Origin: Takakia lepidozioides
Taxonomy: Eukaryota; Streptophyta; Takakiopsida; Takakiales; Takakiaceae
NCBI GenBank assembly: GCA_030704615.1
Contig: CM060732.1
Location: 4,900,001-4,964,000 of the forward strand
DNA length: 64,000 nt
Direction: 5' to 3'
Shown here: positions 1 through 11,149 of the stretch, piece after piece
How positions within the stretch are numbered: the stretch's first letter is position 1
How the letters are laid out: every line of letters begins with the position of its first letter
Made by a program: the position numbers and the translations under genes
The notes under the pieces: generated by a model
Told to the model about the DNA's origin: nothing
The model's database searches: none
What the model saw: the letters and a program-made list of their open reading frames with translations, nothing else

Positions 1-231
1 TCAAACCAACCAGGTTTCTTGAACCATCCAGTTCTTACTGGGATTAAACCCGATTCGAGCCAATTTGGGCTCATCACGTAGGAAAAGTTTTTACACACAA
101 TGGCATTGGCCAATCTTCAAAAAAACAAATTATACATGGAGTGGGATCCCGCAATCTGGGGCTAACTCAGCTTTATCTTGCCAGAGTCGCTTGCATGGCA
201 ACTGCGGTCAGGTTAGGGAAAGGGTCTCGAC

Positions 232-559
232 CAATGTTGGGCGGATATTAATTTTTTGAATATCCGCCGGTTTCGAGTATTAAGAACTTTTGGTTTTAGA
301 TATTTGCCGGTTCCGGGTATTACCAACATGAAAAACAGCGGATCCTGGTATGCATCCGGTTATTAAGTTTAGGGTTGAGATCCACCAAGTAGTGACGGGT
401 ATGGCCGGATATCCGTCGGGTATTACACCGGGTATAGAACTCATTCCGTATTTCATGTCCGCCGGTCATGGATCTAACCCGGATCCTAAAAAAGGCTAGT
501 TCTGGATCAGGATACATTGATATCCGGGTTGATATCCTGCTGACTCTATATCCGCCCAA
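232..559. mobile_element. Short non-autonomous hAT-type MITE
   Basis: The left end reads CAATGTTGGGCGGATAT and the right end reads ATATCCGCCCAA, an imperfect inverted pair. The interior holds several GGATATCCG-like and CCGG-GTATT palindromic pieces. The left terminus closely resembles the termini of the element at 42,085-42,814 (CAGTGTTGGACCGGTAT), which has an 8-bp target duplication, so I assign it to the same hAT-type family. No clean duplication is visible here and the right tip seems truncated. No coding capacity is seen. Confidence 0.45.
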
Positions 560-741
560 TAAGGAGGGGTTATTGAGGGGACTTCCGGCAATGGGGACTC
601 CTCTTGGATTTGGTCACTTGGACTTGGCAAAGGTACATCCCTCGCACCTTGCCCATTTGGCGTTTTGTCCTTTGCTTTGCATACAAGTTTTTGGTGTGGC
701 TTTAGTTTTTTATTTTTTGTTTTGGGGGTGTCTTTCATCTT
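560..741. other. Spacer, possible intron
   Basis: No gene recognised. The end of the stretch is T-rich and finishes in CTTCAG, which looks like a plant splice acceptor for the open frame that follows. Confidence 0.2.
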
Positions 742-1164
742 CAGGAGACAAAAGCATTGCTTGCCTCGTTGGTACAGTCCGCTGGGCTTGCCCCTGAGGG
801 AGGAACAGTGGTGTTCAATGCAACGAACACCAAAAGTAAGAAGAAGAGACCTCGAACTCCCGAGGTCCCCTTCACCATCAATGAGGGGGCTGCAACCGAG
901 AGAGAGAGAAGGGAGAGGGAAAAGAACAGCGAGGCAGTGTCGGGGAAGGGGAAAGAGATAGCCAAAGAGAGGGTGCAGAAGAAGAAGAAGAAGAAGAAGA
1001 AGAAGAAGAAAAAGAAGTCACGTAGAGATGAAGGGCCTGTGCATGTGGGGGAGGGGGGGAATGCCTCCGCGTCAGCGTATGAGCGCAAGCCGGCTCACGC
1101 CACGTTAGCAGTTCCCGCCACGTTGGTTCTCGCCAGCGTAGTTCACGCCACGTCATTCTCATAG
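742..1164 (+). pseudogene. Possible 3' exon of an unknown lysine-rich protein
   Basis: An open frame follows a T-rich tract ending in TTCAG and runs to a TAG stop at 1162-1164. The protein is charged, with many R/E/K residues, and contains a run of about 13 lysines encoded by a GAA/AAG microsatellite. The last 80 bases contain several CTCACGCCACG-like pieces that recur near 55,200. No domain is recognised. Upstream exons are not identifiable, so this may be a transposon fragment or chance coding. I do not assign a function. Confidence 0.25.
978..1017. repeat. (GAA)n microsatellite
   Basis: An almost perfect GAA/AAG trinucleotide run of about 40 bases, in frame with the lysine run of the surrounding open frame. 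Confidence 0.9.
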
Positions 1165-1425
1165 GCACGGACCTATAATCAGCGTGAAGGGGCCCTATAG
1201 CCGCGGACTTGAGCATTCGGCACATAGGGAACCATATTTGGGCGATGAGAAGAAGTGCAGAACAAAATGTTCGAATGAATGTTATTGAATGATTGTGTTT
1301 GAGACCGAATATAGAAGAATGGTTGTGGATAAATTAATGAGGATGACGGAGAATCAATGTGGACAACACGCTCAGAATATGGCAAGGCTCTCCCCGATCG
1401 CTTTGGCGAAATATGCAAAATATAG
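1165..1425. other. Spacer without recognisable gene
   Basis: Moderately AT-rich DNA with no domain-bearing open frame or repeat that I can name. Confidence 0.3.
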
Positions 1426-1640
1426 CAGCTGAGGGGACGCAGGCCTGTCCTGGTCAAATTCCTGTGCTGCACGATTGCTTTCCACCTGCATCAGTGTCCA
1501 TCGTGGGAGACACACCAATGTTTCCAATTCGTCGCAGCTGAGGGGACGCAGGCCTGTCTTGGTCAGATTCCTGCCATATGCCACGATCGCTTTCACCTGC
1601 ATCACTATCCATCGTGGGATCCAACACACTAGTTTCTATT
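1426..1640. repeat. Two-copy tandem repeat, about 109-bp unit
   Basis: The phrase CAGCTGAGGGGACGCAGG begins at 1426 and again at 1535. The copies also share the block TCACCTGCATCA followed by TCCATCGTGGGA. The short open frames over it on both strands reflect the duplication rather than a gene. Confidence 0.75.
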
Positions 1641-2392
1641 TGCCGCAATGGCTAAGGTCGTTGCCAACTTCCCCTTAACCAGCCAGTGCATAATCGGCGA
1701 CGTGAAGGAAAAACCCAATCAGACCACCATTTAGAGGCACCGCTTTCCTGTCAGGTCTTTTGCATGTTCAAAAAATGTTTTTTATTAGAAATGGTGTCTA
1801 TTCCCGCGGCCATATTCCCTCGGGCATAGTCCCATCATACCTCTCCAACTTCTTGTAATTGGCACCGACTGCATGTCCAGCAGAATATGTTCTATTGTGA
1901 TCGGCACCGACTATGTAGGTTCGGTAGTTAACCCAATCCTAACATCTACGCCACATGATGATGCTGCACCGAGCAGTTTTTGACATGAAAAGCAGTCAAA
2001 TATTAGGTTGTGAAGGTCAAAATTCGAGGAATATTCCCTATAATATGCTCTGCTCATGCTAATATGTGTTCATGCTCATGCTTAATCCCGCTCACCACTC
2101 ATGCCGGGTATCACTTTCTGACTCATGGCAGGTATGGTACAATCAGAATGAGCACGAAGGAATGTAAAATTATTTCTCACAGGAATATGGGGACCCACTT
2201 TTGCCTGAGGACAGGAATTGCTCATTGGGACGAATAATCTTTGGGAGCTTCCAATTGCATGATTTGCTGCCAATTCAGCAATCTCCCATTGTTGTTCTTG
2301 ACATGTTGGGCAGGGGCTTTCAACTGAGACAAAGTGGCTCGGTTGATATGGCGAGCCATATGCATGGTCGTCAGGGGAACAATCACCTCCTG
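1641..2392. other. Spacer without recognisable gene
   Basis: Contains a few repeated GGCACCGACT words near 1,862-1,912 and otherwise nothing I can identify. It may be decayed retrotransposon DNA, because it adjoins the protease fragment. Confidence 0.3.
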
Positions 2393-3050
2393 TCAGTCCC
2401 CCATTCTGAAACGCATAGTATTGTCTCCCAAGTCAATGGAAGCAACAGCTCCTCTCATCCAGTCAAGACCCAGTAAAAATTGATCTCCCATGGTTACTAT
2501 GCAAGTGATCAAGACTTCTTTACCATGGATGCCAACAGGAATAGAGACCAGGCCCAGAGGTTCATAAGTGCTGCCATCAGCTATCATCACTTCCATACCA
2601 ACTGCAGAGCCAGCTAGCTTTAGACCCAAAATCCAAACTACTTCCAAAGGAACAGCAGATGCAGTGCAGCCCGTATCAATGACACAAGGGAAGTTCAGTT
2701 GACCAACATGGCACGGAGTCATCAAGGGAGCGATGGGATCAGACAGTAACTTCTTGCTCAACTCTTAATGCAACACTTTGAAGTTGGCACAAAGCATGAC
2801 CTTCGTATTTTGACTTACCTTCTCGGGTTTCTTACATATTTTGTCTTGAAGATTTCCCACACCCGATCTGTTGGGAGATCTTACTCGTTTAAAGGTTGTT
2901 TACCCTTTTTAAAGGCTGCCATAGCTGACAAATCAGGTTCGAAGGGACAAAACCTAGTGGCATGGTTTGGATCTTTGCAAATGTAACAGGGAGCATGCTT
3001 GCCTTGGTAGGAAGCTCCTGTCGGTGTTTTGCCCCGATTGTTGGCTCCAC
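2393..3050 (-). pseudogene. Ty3/Gypsy-like gag zinc knuckle and aspartic protease remnant
   Basis: On the minus strand a CCHC zinc knuckle, CYICKDPNHATRFC, lies at 2988-2947. It is followed by an open 122-residue frame (2761-2393) with the retropepsin signature VIDTGCTASAVP and, later, LLGLDWM, typical of retrotransposon aspartic proteases. Together this is the gag C-terminus and protease of an LTR retrotransposon, whose job is RNA packaging and polyprotein cleavage. No reverse transcriptase follows downstream and no LTRs are visible, so the copy is a fragment. The frame is lost between knuckle and protease. Ty3/Gypsy is favoured by the protease style; Copia is less likely. Confidence 0.75.
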
Positions 3051-4192
3051 TAAGAGGGGGAAAATGGAAATATGTAAATTATAGGAAAATAAAAACATAT
3101 ACATTATTATTTACAATTACCCTTAGGACTTCTTAGGATAGTCCTAACTAAGAGGAGAAAAATGGAAAGACATAAATAATTGCCCTTAAGACCCGTTTAG
3201 GCAACCTAAGGAATTATAAGAGGGGGAAAATGGAACATATAATTATTATCTATAATTTCCCTTAGGACTCCTTAGGACTCCTTAGGACTGCTCTAAGGAG
3301 TCATAAGAAGGGAGAATGAAAATATATAAATTATTATTATAATAGGGCGGCCCTAAGGAGTCCTAAGAGAGGGAAAAATGAAAATATATAAATTATTATT
3401 TATAATTATCCTTAGGGCTTCTTAGGACAATCCTAAGGAGTCCTAAGAGGAGAAAAATATAAAGACATAAATAATTGCCCTTAAGACCCGCAGCCTAAAG
3501 GGTTATACGAGGGGGAAAATAGAAACGTATAAATTATTATTTTTATTTACCCTTAGGACTCCTCAGGACAGCCCTAAGGAGTCCTAAGAGAGGGGAAAAC
3601 AAAAACGTAGAAATTATAATTTATAATTACCCTTAGGGCTTCAAAGGATAGTCCTAAGGAGTTATAAGAGGAAAAAAATGGAAAGACATAAATATTTGCC
3701 TTTAAGACCAGTTTAGGCAGCCTAAGGGGTTATAAGAGAGGGAGAATGGAAACATATAAATTATTATCTATAATTGCCCTTAGTAAGAAGGAAAAAACTG
3801 AAAGATGTAAATTATTATTTATAATTGCTCTTAGGACTCCTTGGGGCAGCCCTAAGGAATCCTAAGAGGGGAAAAATGGAAATATATAAATTATAGGAAA
3901 ATAAAAACATATATATTATTATTTATAATTATCCTTAGGACTTCTTAGGATAGTCCTAAGGAGTCCTAAGACGAGAAAAATGGAAAGACATAAATAATTG
4001 TCATTAAGACCCGTTTAGGCAACCTAAGGAGTTATAAGAGGGGGAGAATGGAACATATAATTATTATTTATAATTGCCCTTAGGACTCCTTAGGACTGCC
4101 CTAAGGAGTCCTAAGAAGGGAAAATGGAAATAATAAATTGTTATTTTTTATTGCTCTTAAGACTCCTTAGGGCGGCCTTAAGAAATCCTAAG
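3051..4192. repeat. Palindromic tandem array, CTTAGGAC/GTCCTAAG family
   Basis: About a dozen degenerate units combine a palindrome core of the form CCTTAGGACTCCTTAGG, then AGCCCTAAGGAGTCCTAAG, with an A-rich linker GAGGGGAAAATGGAAA and an AT-rich stretch TAAATTATTATTTATAATT. Unit spacing is irregular, roughly 100-150 bp. The array is followed by a run of about 22 A. No gene lies inside. It may be subterminal repeat DNA of a large DNA transposon. Confidence 0.8.
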
Positions 4193-4479
4193 GGGGGAAA
4201 AAAAAAAAAAAAAAAAAAACTATAATAAATGTATAAACTTTGATCATTACATTTAAGAATCACGTGTACTATTTATTGGTATGTACCAACAAAATTTGTA
4301 GGTGACACCATTTATTACAATTAAAACAAGATTTTGTCATCGATAGACATTCATACAGCTATTTGTAAAGCACCGACATCCATTTTTAAATAAACCTTCA
4401 TGAGTTATTATCTATTCAAAAAGTGTGTGAGATAAGGTTAATAAATAGCAACTTTTCATTCTGTTTTCATCCAATTATT
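4193..4479. other. A-run and AT-rich spacer
   Basis: A homopolymer A run near 4198-4219 followed by AT-rich DNA. No gene seen. Confidence 0.4.
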
Positions 4480-4900
4480 TTATTTTTCATTCATGACTGG
4501 GTGGAGCACTTGGATGCGACAGAGTTATGTTATAATAACACAAAACACTCCGCAACGGGAGTTTCCCCTTTCGTATTGGTCTATGGAAAATCACCTCTAG
4601 TGCCGACAAGTTCGGCCGCCCAGGACATTGAGGAACCGGCAGCAGCAGCGGTGCTGGAAGAACGCGAGCGTTTGTTGGAGCTCGCAAAGTACAACATTGT
4701 CAAAGCTAGGAAACGGTATGAACGGCAGACGAATCGGAAATGGAGAGAAGTTAAGTTTGAGGCAGGCACGGAGGTCTAGTTGAACATCAAGAATTTTTTA
4801 CTACCTCCGGAAGTGAGTCCAAAGTTTGTACCTCCGTATGCGGGGCCATTTTGCATCCGGAAGGTTATGAATGAGGATGTGGTGTCTTTTTTTTTCTTTG
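4480..4900 (+). pseudogene. LTR-retrotransposon integrase C-terminal fragment
   Basis: The frame reads W-x-E-H-L-D at 4500 and then YNNTKHSATGVSPFVLVYG, the end of the integrase catalytic core in Ty3/Gypsy elements (usual consensus YN...H.STG.SPF...YG). A helical K/R-rich tail follows, then GTEV-stop-LNIKNF and PPYAGPFCIRKV, matching the beta-barrel after the core. A tryptophan codon is now TAG at 4777-4779. The first part of the integrase, including the DDE triad, is absent. Its plus orientation is opposite to the protease fragment at 2.4 kb, so they are probably separate insertions. Confidence 0.75.
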
Positions 4901-4959
4901 AAAACTCTATAAGTATGCAGAACGAGGATCATTTCCTTCACTTTCTTCTGCAAGCAAGT

Positions 4960-5480
4960 TTTTTGTATAGAATAAAATTGTCTCTCAGTTCTACTCTTTT
5001 GCCATCGTTTGTGTTTCTTCTTTGCTTCTGTTGTTTGTTTATGTTTCTTTTGTTCTTTCGGTTCTGTGGCAAAATAGAACTGTCTCTTAGTTCTTCTCAA
5101 AAGCCTTCATTTGTTTTTTTCTTTCACTTTCTGTTTTTTGTTTATGTTTCTTTCTGATCTCTGTTCTTTGTATTTCTGTGTGAGTTGTTCAGCGGAATAG
5201 AACTTTCTATTTGTTCTTTTTCTTTCGTTTTGTTTTCTTTCCTCTTTGTTTGTGTTTCTTCTTTGCTTTTGTTGTTTGTTTATGTTGCTTTGTTTTTTCG
5301 GTTCTGTGGCAAAATAGAACTGTCTCCTAGTTCTTCTGAGTAGCCTTCATTTGTTTTTTTTTTTCACTTTCTATCTTTGTTTATGTTTCTTTTTTATCTT
5401 TGTTCTTTGTATTTCTGTGTGAGTTGCTCAGTGGAATAGAACTTTCCCTTCTTTCTGTCTCTTCGTTTTTTCTCTTTCGT
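4960..5480. repeat. Two-copy TC-rich tandem repeat, about 240-bp unit
   Basis: GGTTCTGTGGCAAAATAGAA occurs near 5060 and again near 5299, with matching downstream CTTCATTTGTTTTTTT and GTGTGAGTTG blocks. Strongly pyrimidine-rich on the plus strand. The open frames across it are low-complexity F/S/L runs and not credible genes. Confidence 0.7.
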
Positions 5481-5484
5481 TTTG

Positions 5485-6414
5485 TTTTGTTTTATTTTCT
5501 TCTAACATATCATACACACTATCAGATAACTACCAAAAACATTATCTTATATTTCCAAAAAATCATCAAAATTCATTACAGTGTGATTATGCCACTTGAA
5601 TGTTACATCATAATTTATAGTATATATGATATTCAAGCATGATATCAATATAGTATATACAACTTAGAGATTATAAATATTTAATTCTAATCAGAATTAT
5701 ATATATATAGTATAAATAAGTATATGAAAAATGAATATTTATATTATATTAAATAAATAAATTTAATAATAAATAAGTGTATTTTAAAATCTAGCTATAA
5801 CCTAACGACGTCACTACATAAATCAACTATCATTCTATCCATCAACCAGTCAATTATCATTCCATCCATTATCAGTTACAATCATGTGTTATTTTTACTT
5901 ACTACATAATTATTTATTCATATCACTTTATATCTTATCATTATATTTTCATATTTAAAATTTAAAATCTTAAATATTTATATTATTTATATTGAACATA
6001 CTAAGATATTTATTTATTTTTAAAACTAAAATTATTTATTTAATTAATATAATGATGTATATTTATATATATCAATTTATGTCATGCTTTCAATGTCAGA
6101 TTCATCATTCCAATTTAAATCTAATCAATCAAAATATCTATCATATTACATTTCAAAAACTCCAAATATTTCAAATATATTATTTATATTAACGAATTTA
6201 TTTAATGAATAATAATTTTAAATTAAAATATTTATAATATTATAATGTGTATTAAATACTTTAAATATAAATCAATATATAATGTATAATGTATAATACT
6301 ATATTGTATCATGTTTCCAACCTCAGATTTCAGCATTTCAATAAATTCAAAATCCATTCAATCAAATTGTTTATCATGTTACATTTCAAAATCTCCAATT
6401 TGTTTTTTAACCTT
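5485..6414. other. Very AT-rich spacer
   Basis: More than 900 bases of A/T-rich DNA with ATTTATATT-like words and no supportable gene. Short blocks repeat loosely, for example TTTCAAAAACTCCAAAT at 6,149 and TTTCAAAATCTCCAATT at 6,385. Confidence 0.5.
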
Positions 6415-6490
6415 TATGGTTAATCTTTAAGGCCTTTGGGCCATAATTTTGTATGCTATAATGGATAGCTATAAGGTTCGAATCCCTATA
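6415..6490 (+). repeat. tRNA-like sequence with B box, possible SINE head
   Basis: GGTTCGAATCC at about 6476 is a perfect RNA polymerase III B box, preceded about 50 bases upstream by a weak A-box-like TGGTTAATCTTTAAGG. The stems of a functional tRNA do not form convincingly. A tRNA-derived SINE or a tRNA relic is the likeliest reading. Confidence 0.35.
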
Positions 6491-6654
6491 CAAAAATAAT
6501 TTTTTTTGTGAAAACCAGGGCTGAAACTAGTCCAATATGATATAGGAGTTCATATTCGTATATTGTATAATGTGTATATATCTATATGTATACATCAAAT
6601 ATGACATGTATAATATTGATCGTAATCTGATATACCAATTCAATCCAATAACGC

Positions 6655-7256
6655 AATAAGAAATCTTTAGAGTGATTCTAAGAAACTCTTAGTGTGAATG
6701 TGTTGTTTTTTTAATCACTCTAAAAAATCCTTAGAGCGATTGCAAATAGCAATATAGTTATTTTTGTTTTCTTGCTCTAAGTAATGCTTAGATCAAATGT
6801 GAATAGCCATTTAGAATTTTTTTGTTTTCCCGTTCTAATAAATCCTTAGAGCGGCTCTGAAGGATCCTTAGAGCAAATACAAATAGCAATTTAGTTTTTT
6901 ATGTTTCCCCGCGGTAGAAAATCCTAGAACGGCTTAGAGCGGCTCTAAGGGATCCTTATAGTGAATGTAAATAGCAATTTATCTTTTTTTATTTTCTTAC
7001 TCTAACTAATACTTAGATCGAATGTAAATAGCAAATTAGTTTTTTTCTGTTTTTCCACTCTAAAAAACCCCTAGAGCGGCTCTAAAGGATTCTTAGAACG
7101 AACATAAATAGCAATTTAGCTTTTTCTGTTTTCCCGCTGTATGAAATCCTTAGAGTGGCTTAGAGCGGCTCTAAGGGATCCTTAGAACGAATGTAAATTA
7201 GTAATTTAGCTTGTTCTATTTTCCCAATCTAACAAATCCTTACATTGGCTCTAAGG
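6655..7256. repeat. Palindromic tandem array, GCTCTAAGGATCCTTAGAGC family
   Basis: Repeated units contain GAGCGGCTCTAAGGGATCC then TTAGAGC, followed by GAATGTAAATAGCAATTTAG and a T-rich tract ending in TTTTCCCGCTCTA. Units are about 90-130 bp. The same repeat reappears at about 43,360-43,509 in opposite orientation. In both places it directly flanks the terminus of a GCGACCGCC-type hAT element. Confidence 0.8.
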
Positions 7257-7264
7257 ATATTAAG

Positions 7265-7436
7265 CCCGGTTATAGCGTCAGGTCCGTCCGTCAGACCTGA
7301 CGCTCACAGGACCTCCGTCACGTCAGGTTCGGGGAATATTTTGGTAAAAATAGTACCAGGTAAAATATTGTCACTTAAGCAGCCACGTCGCCGACACGGT
7401 GGCGGTGGCAAATACATTTTGAAAATTAACAAAATG
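7265..7436. repeat. Element A terminal region with GACGTCA-type motifs
   Basis: CAGGTCCGTCCGTCAGACCTGACG forms a short hairpin interrupted by one base, and CCGTCACGTCAGG follows. CACGTC-rich words at this position relative to the terminus also occur in element B (12,685-12,725 and 31,740-31,815) and at 43,533-43,585. Confidence 0.6.
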
Positions 7437-8330
7437 AACGCGACCGCCAATTATGGCGGTCGCTTCAAAAAAATTTAAAAAAAAAACAAGATTGGCGGTG
7501 GCATTGGCAGTCGCCTAATTTTTTTTTTAAAACAAGCGACTGCCATATTGGCGGTCGCACAATTTTGTAAATATGTACAGAACAAGCGACCGCCATGTGG
7601 CGGTCGGATAATTTCAAAATATATATATATATATATAAACAAGTGACCGCCATATGGCGGTCGGATAATTTCAAAAATATATTAAAAAAGCAGCGACCGC
7701 CATTGGGCGGTCGCTTAATTTAAAAAATATATAGAAAAACAAACGACCGCCATATGGCGGTCGGTATAAAATTATATAAATAAAACAAGCGACATATGAA
7801 AATAAAAGCGACTGCCACCCGGTGGTCGCTTGTTTTAAAACAGTACAATATTTGTGACACCCAAACCGCGGTCGCATCAATTTTAAAATATATATTAAGT
7901 TTAAGCGACCGCCAGCCTAAAGGTCGCTTAAACTTGAAAATATAAAGATCAAAAGCGACCGCCTTAATGGCGGTCGTATTTTTTTTTTTTAATTAAAAAT
8001 AAAAGCGACCACCATATTGGCGGTCGCTTTATTTTAAATATATTAACAAATGAAACGACCGCCATACCGGCAGTCGCAATATATTTTGAAATAAAAGCCA
8101 ATAGCGACCGCCATACCGGCAGTCGCATTATATTTTGAAATAAAAAACAATAGCAACCGCCATACGGGCGGTCGCTTAAATTTAAAAATATACAAATAGA
8201 AGTGACCGCAATATTGCACAAAATGAAAGGAAATAAAAGCGACCGTAGTAGTGGCAGTTGCTTGTTTTTTATAAAAAAATAGAAATAGCGACCATAGTAT
8301 TAGCGGTTGCTTAAATTCAAAATTATAACA
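7437..8330. repeat. GCGACCGCC palindrome array of element A
   Basis: More than a dozen inverted pairs GCGACCGCC-N3-8-GGCGGTCGC are separated by 20-40 bases of A/T-rich linker. The array ends about 70 bases before the first ATG of the cargo gene at 8402. Hairpin potential is high in every unit, and each arm carries CpG sites. The CGCC subfamily is shared only with the array at 43.7-44.4 kb; element B uses CACC. Confidence 0.9.
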
Positions 8331-8401
8331 AATATGGGTGAAGGGTTTAGAGTTACGTCTTATTAGTAAACCTTGTTTAGCGTTGCTCCGATTGTTGCAG
8401 A

Positions 8402-10606
8402 ATGGTAGAGGGCCAGGACGATGACCGTTATGGAAGAGATGACCCCAATGAACATGGACCGCTCCCTAAGAAAATCAAATGGTCAAGGCAAGACTTGAAT
8501 TGGGAAGTATATGGTGACCCTAGCATACTAGCAGAAGAGGGCTGGGAGGATGTTCCGGAAGAGTTCAGGTGACCGATGGCGAGATGCAAAAAATTCGTGA
8601 AATGGTACCACATCAATCGATTGTGGCCTTTGGATAAACATGACATGCAAACCCGAAACAATTACGCAGAGTCCAGGTCTTGCACGAACTTGCATTTCCA
8701 GCATATGGCGAATGAAGTGCATTGCACATTGTGGGGTCAACCTTTCTTAAAGGGCCAAATCCCGTACACCTTGGCAGCCATGTTGTACGTGGAGGCCATA
8801 CTCTTGCATCCAGTGAATTGGCAAACTGCTAGTAGGAGGAACGCAAGGTTGTTATGCGATTTGGAGTACATCTCGGACACATTCGGAATACAACTGGCTG
8901 CAACGTTAGAGGAACAATTGGCGGAAAGATACCAGCGAATCAAGACCCTGCAGGACCGACTAAACTGGCAAACACTGCGCATAGCCGAGTTGGAAGTTAG
9001 ATTGCAAGACATGCCTCCAAAGAATGAAGGCATTGTTGTCCACAATGAGGATTGAACAAATGTCATGAACTTAGACGCGGAATTTGCGATGCCCGATCGC
9101 AGTATTGACCTCATCATTCACGAAATTACGGACGTCCTTCACCCTGTGGCCGATGAAACCATGGTTGAGGAACAGCGAATTGCGGATGAGAGAAGGAGGA
9201 AAGGAAAAGAACCAGTACTGAAAACCGGGGAATGCTTGAGGGTCGTCATTCAATCCGAGATGAACCCGATATTAGATGTCGATCGCGTTACAAAGGAGCG
9301 GGACATTGTCATGGCAACTGCATGGCGCTTGTCCAAAACGCTGGAGATTTGGGCATGGGTCCCATTGAATGGCGATTGGGAGAATTGGGTACAATGGGCG
9401 ACCCATTTGGCCTCCAGATAAGCACGGGTAAAGCGGGCACTGTCAGGCTTGCAACGTGTCGCACCCATGTCGAACCGTAGTGTTGAGAGCATTTATGCCA
9501 ACATGCAAAGGTATAACGATCTCCACATCACATCAACCGTGTTCGTCGGGTATACCAATTGGGTAGATGTGGATTCTATGTTCAATCGATGTGAGCACAG
9601 AATTTCGGGGTCGAACAGAAACATAAACTGGGAATTGGAGATAGAGGAAGAGTGGGACACCACAACATGGATGACCAGCCACATCAAACCGGCCCAGAGG
9701 TAGGAGATACCACGAGGCGTTTTGCCGTCATGGATATCAGATGGCACAATTTGTTGGATGTGTAGGAATCCATACGGCCCAGAGGGATGTCATGTGCTTG
9801 GATTATGTGGACATATGTTCCATCTCACATGTCTTATCCCGCAAGCCTTGCAGATGAGTGCTTGCCCAGAATGCCGTACACCAATCCATCGTCATTTCTA
9901 TGAGCTGGTGGGCTTGGAGGAACGGATGCCCATAGGTTTTGAATATAATCGATACAACCTCCCATTGGATGGGCTACCATTCACATTTTTGAATTGTGTG
10001 CATTGGGGCAAGAACTTGGTATAGGATGCAGACAGAGAGATGCATGGCATACATGCCGGAAACCCGGCATACATCAAAGATCCCCAGTATTTCTGGGTCA
10101 CATCTGACTGGGAGATAACCATACGTGCGGGAGGCATTCGAGATTGGTGGGAGATATAGCAGTTTTGCCGCAATCTGGGAGGGCATTGGAGTCAAAGAAG
10201 GTCCAGGTTTATCCAGGTTCCATGGGTGCCGGAGGAGAACGAATTGTATAACCGACAACCGATTGGAAGACATTTGTTGCTGTCTGAACTGGAAGATGCA
10301 ATAATATGTCAACGACGAATGAATGAGGCGTACGAGGCGGCTTATCGTCGAAACGACACAATGATTAGAGTCAGGGCCCGCGAGAGGCAGTTGGAAAGTT
10401 TCAAAAGTATCATCAAGGCAGTTGTAGAGAAATGGAGGCGACTATGGACAGACCGTTATCATCGTGTTTCGGGGGCTCTATTGCCGGATGTGGACGGCCT
10501 CGTTGCCGATTTGCATGCAGCCCAAGCACTTGTTCTCGATCCACCTCCGCCACGTCGTGAGAGTGAAGAAGAAAGTCAACTTTCGCCGCGAAGTAGGCGG
10601 ATGTAG
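8402..10606 (+). pseudogene. Cargo gene A: RING-finger protein, interrupted by stops
   Basis: The reading frame starts MVEGQDDDRYGRDDPNEHG at 8402. It continues, broken by stops at about 8570, 9053, 9419, 9701, 10021 and 10157, to TAG at 10604. An N-terminal block contains WYHINRLWP and VNWQTA, followed by a coiled-coil-like Q/E/L-rich stretch. A RING-type zinc finger lies at about 9752-9875 (CWMCRNPYG...LCGHMFHLTC...CPECRTPI), and the C-terminus is K/R/E-rich. RING domains usually recruit E2 ubiquitin-conjugating enzymes, so ubiquitin ligase is a family-based inference. A paralogue at 18,672-20,548 confirms the frame across several stops but lacks the RING segment. The gene begins right after the palindrome array. 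It has no similarity I know to a transposase. Confidence 0.65.
9752..9875 (+). other. RING zinc-finger domain in cargo gene A
   Basis: Metal-binding residues appear as C-x2-C, then C-G-H-x2-H-x2-C and C-x2-C (CWMC, LCGHMFHLTC, CPEC), the usual cross-brace pattern. This exact segment, together with about 300 bases after it, is missing from the element B paralogue. Confidence 0.75.
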
Positions 10607-11149
10607 GCTAGAATTGATCACATGCCATTGGGCCCCTCATTGACCACGAGATCACGGTCGCAAGCTCTGACAATTGGTAGTGCAAATCAGGCCACAGCAT
10701 CAAATTCCTTGTCCTTGGACAGTGACAACTAGGCTTTTAATGACTGGCAACATAGTACATATACAATGTGCATTTTTGTTATACCTTGAATATTGTTGGA
10801 AAACACAGTGATGGCATTCCGCCAATTTTGTATATCACCAATTTTGTTAATACACAATGCACATGTGCGGCACCTGCCAATTTCAATTGCATGAGCAACG
10901 TTTTCTTCACATTTACACTCGTGTGATGGGGAAGAAGTAGTTCACCCTGTAAACAAATTTACAATGGTGTCATATTTGGTCATGACGTGTATGTAGATAT
11001 TTCCGAAAGCTGGAGAACAAGGAAAATTGATGTTAACCAATAAGTTATAACGAGCTACAAATGGTCATCTTCCAAACAAATTTCGTCTGGTCCCTGCATA
11101 TTTCATAATCATTTCGCAAAATCTATGATATTTCTACGAACATACCCAC
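10607..11149. other. 3' flank of cargo gene A
   Basis: AT-rich non-coding DNA, presumably 3' untranslated region. No other gene seen. Confidence 0.4.

Noticed and set aside
65-259. 64-residue open frame at the window start
   Set aside because: No domain, and it overlaps the terminus of a MITE.
4195-4220. Poly-A tail of a LINE or processed gene
   Set aside because: No reverse transcriptase, SINE body or target duplication is visible next to the A run.
4780-5157. A 125-residue protein after the integrase fragment
   Set aside because: The first part is the integrase tail; the rest is an F/L/S-rich translation of a TC-rich tandem repeat.
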